This document shows positions 1-7,862 of a stretch of 64,000 nucleotides of DNA, one piece after another. The position numbers and the translations under genes were made by a program. The notes under the pieces were generated by a model. It was given only the letters and a program-made list of their open reading frames with translations. It had not been told where the DNA came from and did not search any database. The stretch is taken from assembly GCF_005144865.1 (NCBI RefSeq), contig NZ_SWFM01000001.1, positions 682,001-746,000 on the forward strand, written 5' to 3'. The first letter of the stretch is position 1. Each line of letters begins with the position of its first letter. The stretch is from Guptibacillus hwajinpoensis (GTDB lineage Bacteria; Bacillota; Bacilli; Bacillales; Guptibacillaceae).

Positions 1-878
1 TCTTGGAGGCCGTCAACGGTTATCGCTGGAAGAATGACGAAATACTCATGATCAAAATACACTGTGCTTTGGCTTTCGTAATCAGAGAATAGTAGCTCAT
101 GCAGTTTTTCACCCGGACGAATACCAAGGACTTCGATATCTACATTTTCTTTACCTGAATCTTCAATTAGAACTTTAGCAAGATCTACGATTTTACAAGT
201 AGGCATTTTCATTACGAAAATTTCGCCTCCTTTGCTTTCATAAGTTGCTTTAAATAACAACTTAATCGCATCTTGTATTGTCAAAAAGAAGCGAGTCATG
301 CGCATATCCGTTATTCCAATCTTGCCCTTCTCTTCAATATGGTTTTTAAACACATGAATAACACTTCCATTCGTCCCTAAAACATTTCCGCCTCTTACAC
401 AAACAAACGTCGTGTTGGATTTCAATACATTTGCATGAATGATAAGTCGTTCACCCATCGCCTTTGTAAATCCGTAGAAATTAGAGGGATTCGCTGCTTT
501 ATCAGTTGAAATATAGATAACTTTTTCAACATCATTTAAAATGGCTGCATCGATGACATTTTGCGTTCCTATCACATTTGTTTTCATTGCCTCGAGCGGC
601 TGATCCTCACAAACTGGTACATGTTTTAGAGCAGCAAGATGAAAAACAAAATCGACGTTTTTGGTTGCTTCTATCAGTGCATCTTTTTCCTTAATATCAC
701 CTATGATGAACTTTAGCGTTTTATATTGGTCAAACTCTCTTTTCATCGCTACCTGACTTGACTCGTTCCTTGAGAAGACGCGAATCTCTTTAGGCTGCTT
801 GTCTACTAGCTGCTTCACAAGTTCATGTCCCCAAGAACCGGTACCTCCGGTAACTAATATTGTTTTATTGTGGAACAA
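1..878 (-). CDS. UDP-GlcNAc 4,6-dehydratase-like nucleotide-sugar dehydratase (3' end missing)
   Basis: Extended short-chain dehydrogenase for nucleotide-sugar synthesis, like CapE/FlaA1/PseB, which convert UDP-GlcNAc to a 4-keto-6-deoxy sugar. The reading frame shows an N-terminal Rossmann motif ILVTGGTGSWG, then HLAALKHVP, and a STDKAANPSNFYGFTK segment with the YxxxK-type active site typical of this family. The start is TTG at 878, with GGAGGG seven bases upstream and an in-frame TAA two codons before it, so no longer start is possible. It overlaps the end of the epimerase gene by 14 bases, which suggests translational coupling. The gene runs off the left edge of the window. In Staphylococcus capsule clusters CapE and CapG (a WecB-like epimerase) work together toward UDP-FucNAc; whether that route is complete here cannot be seen. 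Confidence 0.85.
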   Translation of the reverse strand, partial: MFHNKTILVTGGTGSWGHELVKQLVDKQPKEIRVFSRNESSQVAMKREFDQYKTLKFIIGDIKEKDALIEATKNVDFVFHLAALKHVPVCEDQPLEAMKTNVIGTQNVIDAAILNDVEKVIYISTDKAANPSNFYGFTKAMGERLIIHANVLKSNTTFVCVRGGNVLGTNGSVIHVFKNHIEEKGKIGITDMRMTRFFLTIQDAIKLLFKATYESKGGEIFVMKMPTCKIVDLAKVLIEDSGKENVDIEVLGIRPGEKLHELLFSDYESQSTVYFDHEYFVILPAITVDGLQ

Positions 879-1962
879 TCGTTAACCCTCCCATTAGAAA
901 TTTAACTACTTTATCTGATACATCTTCATCTGTGTAACCGATTGGAAATAACCACTGTGGTGATTGACTCACCATAACGTTGACAGATTGCAAAATGTGT
1001 TTTGCATTTAATCCTGTAACAATATTGCTGCCACACGCGATAGTTTCTGGCCTTTCAGTCGTTCTTCGAATGGTCACAGTTGGTACATGAAATAAGCAAC
1101 ACTCTTCTTGTACAGTCCCGCTATCAGTCAATACACACCTAGCATGTTTCTCAAGCTTAACGAAATCAAAGAATCCAAATGGTTCATGAAATTCTACAAG
1201 AGAGTGCATCGTTAGATCAGCTCTCTGTTTAAGCCTCGCTTGCGTTCTAGGATGAATACTACAAATTACCGGCATGGAGTAAGTTTCTGCAACAAGATTA
1301 AGTGCTTTGAGTATTTCTGTTAAATGGTGCTCATTATCTACATTTTCTGCTCTGTGTGCAGTTACAAGAAAATAGGATTCTTTTGTTAGCTGTAATTCAT
1401 CCAAAATTGCGCTTGCCTCAATTTTTTTATCGTGGTGTTTCAAGACCTCGTAGATCGGATTACCTGACACATAAATGCGATTACTTGCCATTCCTTCTTT
1501 CAGTAAGTTCTCTCTGCTTTGTGGTGTATATGGGAGGTTGAATGTTGAAATTGCGTCAATTACTCTTCTATTTTTCTCTTCTGGAACGGACCAGTCGAAA
1601 CAGCGGTTTCCAGCTTCCATGTGAACTACAGGAATTCCCATTCTCTCAGCAAGGATAGCGCTAAGTGCACTATTTGTGTCGCCAAGAACAAGCACTTTAT
1701 CCGGCTTTTCTTTCAAGAAGATTTTTTCAAGTTCTTTATACATCGTTGCTAATTGTTCGCCTAACGATTGTTGTTGATTGTGTAGGATATAATCTGGCTT
1801 CCTCACATCTAGTTCTTCAAAAAATACATTACTCAAGGTTTGAGTGAAATTTTGACCGGTATGCACAAGAACATGATGATCCGCTAATTGATCCAGTTTC
1901 TTAATGATTAAACTTAAGCGAATGATCTCCGGTCTTGTACCGAGTACAGTTACAATCTTCAT
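865..1962 (-). CDS. UDP-N-acetylglucosamine 2-epimerase (non-hydrolysing, WecB/MnaA/CapG family)
   Basis: 365 aa, full length for the family. It begins MKIVTVLGTRPEIIRLS, the family's N-terminal signature, and carries VLGDTNSAL, HMEAGNR, VTAHRAENVD and a C-terminal DSGTVQEECC motif, which form the UDP-sugar site of this GT-B-fold enzyme. It should interconvert UDP-GlcNAc and UDP-ManNAc or a deoxy derivative in the cytoplasm. GGAG lies nine bases before the ATG. The dehydratase gene follows with a 14-base overlap. An exact CATAATCTA box at 2003-2011 suggests mother-cell sigma-K expression, so this is more likely a dedicated sporulation copy than the housekeeping teichoic-acid mnaA. Confidence 0.9.
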   Translation of the reverse strand: MKIVTVLGTRPEIIRLSLIIKKLDQLADHHVLVHTGQNFTQTLSNVFFEELDVRKPDYILHNQQQSLGEQLATMYKELEKIFLKEKPDKVLVLGDTNSALSAILAERMGIPVVHMEAGNRCFDWSVPEEKNRRVIDAISTFNLPYTPQSRENLLKEGMASNRIYVSGNPIYEVLKHHDKKIEASAILDELQLTKESYFLVTAHRAENVDNEHHLTEILKALNLVAETYSMPVICSIHPRTQARLKQRADLTMHSLVEFHEPFGFFDFVKLEKHARCVLTDSGTVQEECCLFHVPTVTIRRTTERPETIACGSNIVTGLNAKHILQSVNVMVSQSPQWLFPIGYTDEDVSDKVVKFLMGGLTIVPQ

Positions 1963-2002
1963 CTTTCTCTCCTTTCACGAATCTTCTTGGACAGCTTACT
2001 GA

Positions 2003-2011
2003 TAGATTATG
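2003..2011 (-). promoter_or_regulatory. candidate sigma-K -10 element of the epimerase gene
   Basis: On the minus strand this reads CATAATCTA, an exact match to the sigma-K -10 pattern CATANNNTA, 41 bases before the epimerase ATG. No AC dinucleotide lies at the usual 16-17 bp spacing, so the -35 is unsupported. Confidence 0.5.
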
Positions 2012-2054
2012 TAAGTGAATTCAAGCATGATATGGTTTACTGTCCAAATATGGA

Positions 2055-2090
2055 ACAAAGTGACATTCACCCGATAGAATGTCACTTTGT
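2055..2090 (-). terminator. terminator hairpin after the tandem sulfotransferase pair
   Basis: A perfect 14-bp stem (2055-2068 with 2077-2090) and an 8-base loop lie just beyond the sulfotransferase stop at 2104. The T-run after it is short. Confidence 0.7.
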
Positions 2091-2103
2091 TATTGCTGGT
2101 CAT

Positions 2104-2874
2104 TCATAGCCAGTCTTGATTTTTTTCATATCCGTTCCGAATTAACCAATCCCCTGCCACTTGATTGAATGCACTTTTCACTTCATGATCAAATTCTTCT
2201 TTCCAGTTTCCGATATGTCCGTTACGAAAAGTTGGAGATGCAGATGGATCAAGATTTGTTTTCATTAACTGAATCAATTCAGAATGGTAAGAAGAAGAAA
2301 TTGCCTCTTCCCACAAATACGTAACAATCCGTATTAACTGACGCTCCATTGATTCAGTCGAACTCATTAAATCTTCAAAAGTTACTGTAAGCGTATTTTC
2401 GTCAGACAGCCATCCTTCATAGGAACTTGCCCAGCTGGCAATGTTCGGATAAGATAAACCATCTTTCTCTAACCCTTCTATCAATGCCAAGTACTTATCT
2501 TTTTGTGTAGTTGTTGGGTCTGTAAAATATGAATGAAGAGGATGAGCTGGATATTTGCTCTCTATAAAATAGGCAAACGAGACAACGACATCACGGAGAT
2601 CACGACTAATAAAGATATGTTTAATCGATGCATCCGAAAGAGAGTTCGACAATTCCTTTGAATAGAAAAGGTGCCCTTGTCCAAAATGATTTGAATTAAT
2701 CTTCTTCAGCTTCTCCATCAATATGATTGTCTTCTCAGGATAAAAGCGATCTTTTAAATCGTGAGATACCCCAGGTATACCTAATAATAGCTGTTTCATT
2801 AAGTGTGTTCCGCTTTTTGGCATGGATGTCATTAGAAACGCAGGAAGTTGATCATTACTGTGCAACATTTTCAC
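2104..2874 (-). CDS. PAPS-dependent sulfotransferase (tandem copy 2)
   Basis: About 256 aa from a GTG at 2874 preceded by AGAAGG with eight bases spacing; an ATG six bases further in is also possible. A longer reading starts at 2940 but has no ribosome site and aligns poorly with the paralogues. MTSMPKSGTHLMKQ near the N-terminus is the 5'-phosphosulfate-binding loop, ISRDLRDVVVS is the 3'-phosphate-binding strand-helix, and FRNGHIGNWKEEF near the C-terminus matches the GxxGxWK PAPS-binding motif of the Sulfotransfer_1 family. It should transfer sulfate from PAPS to a hydroxyl or amine, probably on a glycan. It lies 13 bases after the stop of the upstream paralogue and is probably co-transcribed from that gene's sigma-K-type promoter. 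Confidence 0.87.
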   Translation of the reverse strand: MKMLHSNDQLPAFLMTSMPKSGTHLMKQLLLGIPGVSHDLKDRFYPEKTIILMEKLKKINSNHFGQGHLFYSKELSNSLSDASIKHIFISRDLRDVVVSFAYFIESKYPAHPLHSYFTDPTTTQKDKYLALIEGLEKDGLSYPNIASWASSYEGWLSDENTLTVTFEDLMSSTESMERQLIRIVTYLWEEAISSSYHSELIQLMKTNLDPSASPTFRNGHIGNWKEEFDHEVKSAFNQVAGDWLIRNGYEKNQDWL

Positions 2875-2887
2875 TAAACGTCCCTTC

Positions 2888-3667
2888 TTACCAAACATGA
2901 TTTTTTTCATAACCAAGTTGAATGAGTAAATCTCCAGCAACCTTTTTGAAAGCTTCTTTTACTTCATCATCAAATTCTTCTTTCCAACTGCCTATGCCAC
3001 CTTTACGGAAAGTTGGAGACTGAGACGGAAGTATATTTGCTTCCATATGATGAACCATTTCATTTATGGATAGTGGATAATTTAGTTCTTTTGTTAAGTA
3101 TTGTGCAATATGTTGAAGACTCTTACGGCGCGATTGAGTCGACTCCATAAGTTCTTCATACGTCACAGTCAACACTTCACCTTGATTGACCCAACCACTA
3201 AAATCACGAAAAAATTCAGCAATATTACCGTACTTTATGTCTTTCGTCTTCACACCATTTATGAGAGATAAATAGCAATCTTTCTGAGTTGTACCAGGTT
3301 GAGTAAATAGAGGATAAAGAGGATGATCTGGAAGCTTACTTTTAATAAAGTAAGTTAACGAAACGACAACGTCACGAAGATCTCTAATAATAAAGACCTG
3401 CTTAATTTGATAATCCGACAACAATTTAGCCCATCGTTCAGAATAATAAATATGTCCCATTATAATTTCATTGTCTCTAAGTGTTTTCATTGTCTGTAGA
3501 TGCTTATTATGATCTTTCTCTAGTCCTTCATAGATCACGTTTCCTGGAATGTGAAACGTATCTGGAATACCTAGCAATATTTGTTTTAGAAGATGTGTAC
3601 CGCTTTTAGGAACTGAGTTTAAGAGGAACCCAGGGATTTTACTTTTTTCATGATTAAAAACAGGCAA
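2888..3667 (-). CDS. PAPS-dependent sulfotransferase (tandem copy 1)
   Basis: 259 aa. The PAPS-binding motifs are in order: SVPKSGTHLLKQ at residues 18-29, RDLRDVVVS at 95-103 and FRKGGIGSWK at 220-229. There is no signal peptide, so it acts in the cytoplasm, here presumably that of the mother cell. The start is TTG at 3667, with GGAG ten bases upstream and a TGA stop immediately before it, so this start is forced. It is clearly paralogous to the next gene, the two C-termini ending GYEKNHVW and GYEKNQDWL, and the pair looks like a tandem duplication. It is transcribed divergently from the glycosyltransferase at 3847. Confidence 0.88.
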   Translation of the reverse strand: MPVFNHEKSKIPGFLLNSVPKSGTHLLKQILLGIPDTFHIPGNVIYEGLEKDHNKHLQTMKTLRDNEIIMGHIYYSERWAKLLSDYQIKQVFIIRDLRDVVVSLTYFIKSKLPDHPLYPLFTQPGTTQKDCYLSLINGVKTKDIKYGNIAEFFRDFSGWVNQGEVLTVTYEELMESTQSRRKSLQHIAQYLTKELNYPLSINEMVHHMEANILPSQSPTFRKGGIGSWKEEFDDEVKEAFKKVAGDLLIQLGYEKNHVW

Positions 3668-3699
3668 TCAAAACCGTCTCCTTTCTACACAAGTTAAGA

Positions 3700-3708
3700 T
3701 AGTATATG
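3700..3708 (-). promoter_or_regulatory. candidate sigma-K -10 element of sulfotransferase pair
   Basis: The minus strand reads CATATACTA, an exact CATANNNTA match 33 bases before the TTG start. The -35 AC is not at the ideal distance. Confidence 0.5.
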
Positions 3709-3791
3709 TTGTCCTTCTGTACCTGACTGGTCTTTATAACCATATCAACAGCTTTTTTTCATTTTTTGATACCCCGGGCGAATATCAATCT

Positions 3792-3818
3792 ACTTTTCTA
3801 ATCTCACGACATAAGCTA
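3792..3818 (+). promoter_or_regulatory. candidate sigma-K promoter of the glycosyltransferase gene
   Basis: AC at 3792-3793, a 16-base spacer and CATAAGCTA at 3810-3818, 29 bases before the ATG. Both elements and the spacing fit the sigma-K consensus. Confidence 0.65.
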
Positions 3819-3846
3819 CAACTAACGAACAAAAAGGAGCTTAGAT

Positions 3847-4920
3847 ATGAAATTATTGTTTGTTTTTTATGTGCCAAGCGGTGGAGTTGAAACGTTAAAC
3901 CGGCAGCGTTGCTTCGCACTCCAACAGCAAGGAATATATTGTGAATTACTTTACCTTCAAGACGGGGAAGGAAAGAAGAATAATGTCAATATCCCTATCC
4001 ATATAACAAATAAAGATCTTGAAATCAAATCCATTCTAGAGCATGGTCAGTTCGATGCTGTGATTGTTTGTTCAAATCACTCTTTTCTCCCCCGACTTAG
4101 AAAACTTGGTTATTCTGGAAGAATCATTTACGAAGTTCAGGGACTAGGAAGTAAGGTTGAAGCAAATAACTGGTTGAGAAATGCACAGAATATTATTACT
4201 TCAAATGCTGACGCTTTGTTATTTCCACAAACATCGCATCTCAAGGAGCTTTGCACAAACTATTTTCCCAACAAACCGAAATACTGTTTCCATAATTGCT
4301 TTGACACCAAGAACTTTACTTACGTAGATACTAAGAAGGAAGGTGCACCTATTATTGGCTGGGTTGGTCGGCTTGAACCTAATAAGAATTGGCGTGGGTT
4401 TGTTGAACTTGCAAACCTGATATCTAAGCGAAATCCTTCGATTCAGTTCTGGATATTTGAAGATGCGGCACTCGCTTCACCGAAAGAACGCAGTGATTTC
4501 AAGCTTCTTATAGCAAGCTATGGATTAACAAATAAAATAACGATTCGTTCAAACGTACCCCACTCCCAAATGGCAAGTTATTATTCTAAAATTGGAGACT
4601 CCGGTGGTTTCCTATGCTCAACATCAAAAGTAGAAGGATTCGGTTACGCTATTGTTGAAGCAATTAGCTGCCGTTGTCCGGTACTCACCACGGACTCAGA
4701 TGGTGTAAGAAGTTTCATCGTCCACGAGCAAACTGGCCTTTTTTATGATGAAAATCAATTAAATAAAGCCGTGAATCAAGCTTTTGATCTTATGAACAAT
4801 AAAGTGCTTAGAGATCGAATACGCTCTGCAGGACTCTCTTATATACAAGAGCACTTAAGTCCACTCGTCTACTCCACAAATTTCGTAAAAATGATGAATG
4901 ATCTTGGAGTACAAAAATAA
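3847..4920 (+). CDS. family 4-type (GT-B) glycosyltransferase
   Basis: 357 aa with the two-lobed GT-B plan. The N-terminus MKLLFVFYVPSGGVETLNRQ carries the acceptor-side glycine loop. The C-terminal half has GWVGRLEPNKNW at the start of the donor domain and KVEGFGYAIVEAIS, the E-x7-E nucleotide-sugar motif of retaining GT4 enzymes. No membrane segment or signal peptide is seen. GGAG sits seven bases before the ATG. A well-formed sigma-K-type promoter precedes it and a strong terminator follows. Context suggests it builds the spore-surface glycan that the neighbouring sulfotransferases modify; the sugar donor is unknown. Confidence 0.85.
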   Translation: MKLLFVFYVPSGGVETLNRQRCFALQQQGIYCELLYLQDGEGKKNNVNIPIHITNKDLEIKSILEHGQFDAVIVCSNHSFLPRLRKLGYSGRIIYEVQGLGSKVEANNWLRNAQNIITSNADALLFPQTSHLKELCTNYFPNKPKYCFHNCFDTKNFTYVDTKKEGAPIIGWVGRLEPNKNWRGFVELANLISKRNPSIQFWIFEDAALASPKERSDFKLLIASYGLTNKITIRSNVPHSQMASYYSKIGDSGGFLCSTSKVEGFGYAIVEAISCRCPVLTTDSDGVRSFIVHEQTGLFYDENQLNKAVNQAFDLMNNKVLRDRIRSAGLSYIQEHLSPLVYSTNFVKMMNDLGVQK

Positions 4921-4943
4921 CACCTTGCAAAGGTGTTTTTTTT
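4919..4943. terminator. bidirectional terminator between glycosyltransferase and sulfotransferase
   Basis: An 8-bp stem (4919-4926 with 4930-4937), a GCA loop and a run of eight T on the plus strand. On the minus strand it is followed by five T, so it can serve both convergent genes. Confidence 0.85.
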
Positions 4944-4944
4944 G

Positions 4945-5742
4945 TTACCAATTATCATCTGTCTCATAACCGAGATTCGTTAATAGTAAGTTTGACTGGG
5001 ACTTAAATAGCTCCTTAAGTTCCTCATCAAATTCCCTCTTCCAACCGCTGATCTTGCCTGAACGGAAGGTAAACGATTTGCTCGTATCAATATTGGCTAT
5101 CATATCATTAACAATCTGCTCCTTTAATTGATCTCGTAAAGCATGATCATACAAAAAGTCAAGTAGCTTTCCTAATGCTACTCTCCTTGACTTAGAGGAT
5201 TCAACAAGTTGTTCAAAACGAATCTTGTGAACATCTTCCACATCCACCCAGCCATAAAAGCTCGAAATATATGTGTTGAAGTCTGGCCATAGTCCTGGCA
5301 CTCCCTGAATGAGCATCCGTAGTCGATCTTTAACATCTGTTGTGGTTTGAAACTGATGATGTAGAGGGTGAAATAACCATTTCTCACCAATGAAATAAGC
5401 CAATGAAACAAGTACATCTCTTGGGTCTCTGTAAAGAAACACATGCTTCTTATTCGCTTCTTTAAGCATATCTTCGTATTTACTAGAATAACGAACATGT
5501 CCCAACCCAAACTCGTTTTCTTTTAACAGATTAAGTCTAGAGCGATGATCTTGATATAAGGCTTCATAGTAAGCATCAGAAGCAAGAACTGCGCCAAGAA
5601 AAAACTTCTTTATCGAATCGTTGATATTCATGGAAACGTTAGGTATCCCATTTAATAGTTGATGCAGCAAATGAGTGCCGCTTTTAGGTACTGACGACAT
5701 AAAAAAGGGTGGTAATGAAGTTAAGCTATCTTGTTCAGGCAT
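4945..5742 (-). CDS. PAPS-dependent sulfotransferase (copy 3)
   Basis: 265 aa from the ATG at 5742, which has GGAGG seven bases upstream; the in-frame extension to 5775 lies beyond that site. SSVPKSGTHLLHQ is the phosphosulfate loop, LYRDPRDVLVSLAYF the 3'-phosphate motif, and FRSGKISGWKREF the C-terminal PAPS motif. It resembles the copy at 8416 (both have an FxxRDPRDV core and a similar NxSxTFRSGKI end) more than the tandem pair, so two subfamilies are present. An AC-N17-CATATGATA promoter lies 28 bases before the start. The substrate is unknown and probably a carbohydrate. Confidence 0.88.
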   Translation of the reverse strand: MPEQDSLTSLPPFFMSSVPKSGTHLLHQLLNGIPNVSMNINDSIKKFFLGAVLASDAYYEALYQDHRSRLNLLKENEFGLGHVRYSSKYEDMLKEANKKHVFLYRDPRDVLVSLAYFIGEKWLFHPLHHQFQTTTDVKDRLRMLIQGVPGLWPDFNTYISSFYGWVDVEDVHKIRFEQLVESSKSRRVALGKLLDFLYDHALRDQLKEQIVNDMIANIDTSKSFTFRSGKISGWKREFDEELKELFKSQSNLLLTNLGYETDDNW

Positions 5743-5769
5743 AAAAAGTCCTCCAAACGCTCTTTTCAC

Positions 5770-5797
5770 TATCATATGATTAGATTTTCTTTATCGT
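5770..5797 (-). promoter_or_regulatory. candidate sigma-K promoter of sulfotransferase copy 3
   Basis: Minus strand: AC at 5797-5796, a 17-base spacer and CATATGATA at 5778-5770, 28 bases before the ATG. Both elements match. Confidence 0.6.
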
Positions 5798-5865
5798 ACT
5801 GGACGAGCTACTATGCGTATTCATCATTTTTCAATCTAAATTCCTTTTTAGAGAGGCTTGTCTAT

Positions 5866-5892
5866 ACAAATCTATTCAAATTTCATATCCTA
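5866..5892 (+). promoter_or_regulatory. candidate sigma-K promoter of the beta-rich spore-surface protein
   Basis: AC at 5866-5867, a 16-base spacer and CATATCCTA at 5884-5892, 31 bases before the TTG start. Same geometry as the promoter at 3792-3818. Confidence 0.65.
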
Positions 5893-5922
5893 CAGTATTC
5901 AAATAAAGAAAGGAGGATTTTC

Positions 5923-6336
5923 TTGGCAAAACAAATTTTCGGATTTGGCTCTAGTGTCCCAACTTCTGCAAGCGAATCGCTGAATCGAACTATCCCTATG
6001 ACACCACAATCCATTAAACTTGCAGCTTTCGGACTTTTTGTACCGAATCAATCTAATAACGTCCTTCTTAATGCTACAGTTGGTGTAAAGGCTACGGCTT
6101 TAACACCTACGGCTCTGTTTACTATTTTTAGAAACTCAGCAGTCATATTTACAACACGAATCACTCTTGATGAAGATGTCGGTGACTTCCAAACCATTTC
6201 ATTCCAAGCAATTGAGACAAACGCTCCTGGGGGTTACCACTCTTATTCAGTTAGAGTGGAACTTGACTCATCTCTTCTATTAGATCAAGCAGAAGTAATA
6301 GGACCAATCACATTCAGCGGTTATTCAATCGGATAA
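5923..6336 (+). CDS. small beta-rich protein, candidate spore coat/exosporium component
   Basis: 137 aa starting at TTG 5923, with AAGGAGG six bases upstream. The open frame extends back to 5731, but that stretch contains the promoter and the neighbour's start and has no ribosome site. The sequence is rich in Ser, Thr, Val and Ile with alternating hydrophobic residues, suggesting a beta-sandwich, and it ends VIGPITFSGYSIG. From memory this pattern resembles ExsC-like exosporium proteins, but I cannot confirm the family. No signal peptide, no cysteines. The sigma-K-type promoter and the glycan-modifying neighbours support a role on the spore surface, possibly as a glycan carrier; that is inference. 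Confidence 0.65.
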   Translation: MAKQIFGFGSSVPTSASESLNRTIPMTPQSIKLAAFGLFVPNQSNNVLLNATVGVKATALTPTALFTIFRNSAVIFTTRITLDEDVGDFQTISFQAIETNAPGGYHSYSVRVELDSSLLLDQAEVIGPITFSGYSIG

Positions 6337-6341
6337 TACAA

Positions 6342-6377
6342 AAGGCGTATCATGTATTTTAAGACATGGTACGCCTT
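6342..6377. terminator. bidirectional terminator
   Basis: A 14-bp stem with one G-T pair (6342-6355 with 6364-6377) between two convergent genes. The flanks are T-rich on the plus side. Confidence 0.75.
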
Positions 6378-6386
6378 CTTATTTTA

Positions 6387-7310
6387 CTAATCGATTAACT
6401 TACTAATTTGAACAACTAGTTCCCTCGCTCTTATTTCTGTTGAATGCCTTTGTTGAATGAGCTCTTCTCCACGCTTAGCAATTGAAAGTCTCTCTGCCTC
6501 ATTCTTCAGATAATACTTTGCCTTTTCATTGAAATTACTTTGGTTAATCTCTACATAAGTTTTCCCATCGATAAAACCAAGATCTCTTAATTCTTCTGAT
6601 CCTGTACCAAGTAGTAGTGTTCCACAGGCTAAAGCTTCATAATACTTTAGCAATGGAAAATGATAATTTGAATCACAAGTGAAGAAGATTTTGGCTTTGT
6701 TTAATTCTCGAGCGTAGTCTATACCTACCTTATATCCCTTACCAATATGGTCCATTGTCTTATAACCTGGATGAGGAACATAAGTGAAAGCAGGATTGTT
6801 TCTATACCACTTCATAATGGCAACCCTTAGCGGATATAGTTCCTTATAAATAGCGCCCATCATAAGATAATCATAATCTTTACTTACCTGATAATCTTTA
6901 AACACCTTTAATGGAACATGGTGTGGGAACCAAATCATTCGATCAATGTATGTTGGATACCATCTTTTAAAGGCATCTCGATAGTTAACAAATAGATGCT
7001 GGACATTTTCTTGTCTAATAAATCTTTTTTTCTTATACATTTTATACTGCAAATCATGCATGATGAGTCCAAATGGTATTTTCATATTTTTAAGCCCAGA
7101 AATATCAGGACAGTAGTCTGGTTTATGATCGTTTAGGAGAATAAAGTCTGGTCTTTCCCCGATTTGATTAATTATTTCATTTATATTCCCATTTGTAGTC
7201 CATACATTTAAATCGCAGATCTTCTTCAATTCATCTATTAAATACACACTACTCTTATCAATATGAAAAGTATGATCCTTTGTAATAAACAAAAGCTTTA
7301 ATCTGGACAA
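6387..7310 (-). CDS. CgeB-like spore glycosyltransferase
   Basis: About 307 aa from TTG 7310, which has AAAGGA nine bases upstream. The longer reading to 7391 starts inside the terminator of the preceding gene and is rejected; ATG 7328 lacks a ribosome site. The C-terminal half (FFTCDSNYHFPLLKYYEAL, CGTLLLGTGSEEL, then RHSTEIRARELV) follows the plan of the CgeB/YkvP family, with a DUF3880-like N-terminal half and a GT-B C-terminal domain. CgeB of B. subtilis is a sigma-K/GerE-dependent spore maturation protein linked to surface polysaccharide. No good sigma-K box directly precedes this copy, so it may also be read from the gene at 7625. Confidence 0.75.
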   Translation of the reverse strand: MSRLKLLFITKDHTFHIDKSSVYLIDELKKICDLNVWTTNGNINEIINQIGERPDFILLNDHKPDYCPDISGLKNMKIPFGLIMHDLQYKMYKKKRFIRQENVQHLFVNYRDAFKRWYPTYIDRMIWFPHHVPLKVFKDYQVSKDYDYLMMGAIYKELYPLRVAIMKWYRNNPAFTYVPHPGYKTMDHIGKGYKVGIDYARELNKAKIFFTCDSNYHFPLLKYYEALACGTLLLGTGSEELRDLGFIDGKTYVEINQSNFNEKAKYYLKNEAERLSIAKRGEELIQQRHSTEIRARELVVQISKLID

Positions 7311-7379
7311 TGTAAAATATCCTTTCATCTTTCTAATTAGAATGAGGAAACCCTCGCTTTTTCTTAAATTATCAAAAAG

Positions 7380-7402
7380 AAAAAACCCCAATAGAATTGG
7401 AG
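7380..7402 (-). terminator. terminator after the 70-aa protein gene
   Basis: Minus strand: a 7-bp stem (7402-7396 with 7392-7386) and a three-base loop, followed by six T. It lies between the small gene and the CgeB-like gene. Confidence 0.75.
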
Positions 7403-7412
7403 TCTTTACTAG

Positions 7413-7625
7413 CTATTCCATAATCGCAACCACATTGCTTAAAGGAACCATGATCTCACCAGAACCACCAGATCCTGGCTGGCTAACAAGCATAAAATTA
7501 CTACTTACTTCTAGGATCGTTACATTCATTAATATTAAATCATCAGGTCCACTGCTTATTAAATGTATCTCAGAAAATGTGTCACCAATGTATTCACGAA
7601 GTTTGACGTATAGTTTACTTGCCAT
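7413..7625 (-). CDS. 70-aa protein, possibly Sm-like/DUF2642-type spore-associated
   Basis: ATG 7625 has GGAG seven bases upstream; the upstream extension (to 7661) has no ribosome site. MASKLYVKLREYIGD is followed by alternating hydrophobic strands and ends MVPLSNVVAIME. The pattern of short strands and a final VxxIxxI-like strand recalls Sm-like barrels such as DUF2642 proteins found around Bacillus spore coat genes, but this is a judgement by eye. A near-match sigma-K promoter (AC-N17-CATGTTTTA, one mismatch) sits 29 bases before the start. The C-terminal part of the 146-aa protein at 7863 has a similar strand layout. Confidence 0.55.
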   Translation of the reverse strand: MASKLYVKLREYIGDTFSEIHLISSGPDDLILMNVTILEVSSNFMLVSQPGSGGSGEIMVPLSNVVAIME

Positions 7626-7653
7626 GCTATCGCTCCTTTCTACCTTAAGATAA

Positions 7654-7681
7654 TAAAACATGACGTATTACATAACTATGT
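7654..7681 (-). promoter_or_regulatory. near-match sigma-K promoter of the 70-aa gene
   Basis: Minus strand: AC at 7681-7680, a 17-base spacer and CATGTTTTA at 7662-7654. One mismatch to CATANNNTA (G at position 4). It lies 29 bases from the start, the same distance as in the other genes of the locus. Confidence 0.4.
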
Positions 7682-7862
7682 ATGTATTCTTTATATGAAT
7701 GGACAATCGTACTAGTTTTCCAAAATTAATTATTAAACCCCATGAGCGACTAACCATTTTATTGTAGAATAGGTTCCTATCTATACAGAATCAGTCAAGC
7801 TTCAATATAGTGTATAAACCCTTATTGTAATACGGGTAAATCTTCATTTAAGGAGGATGACT

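Noticed and set aside
7311..7391. Longer N-terminus for the CgeB-like transferase
   Set aside because: It would begin inside the terminator hairpin of the preceding gene and has no ribosome site.
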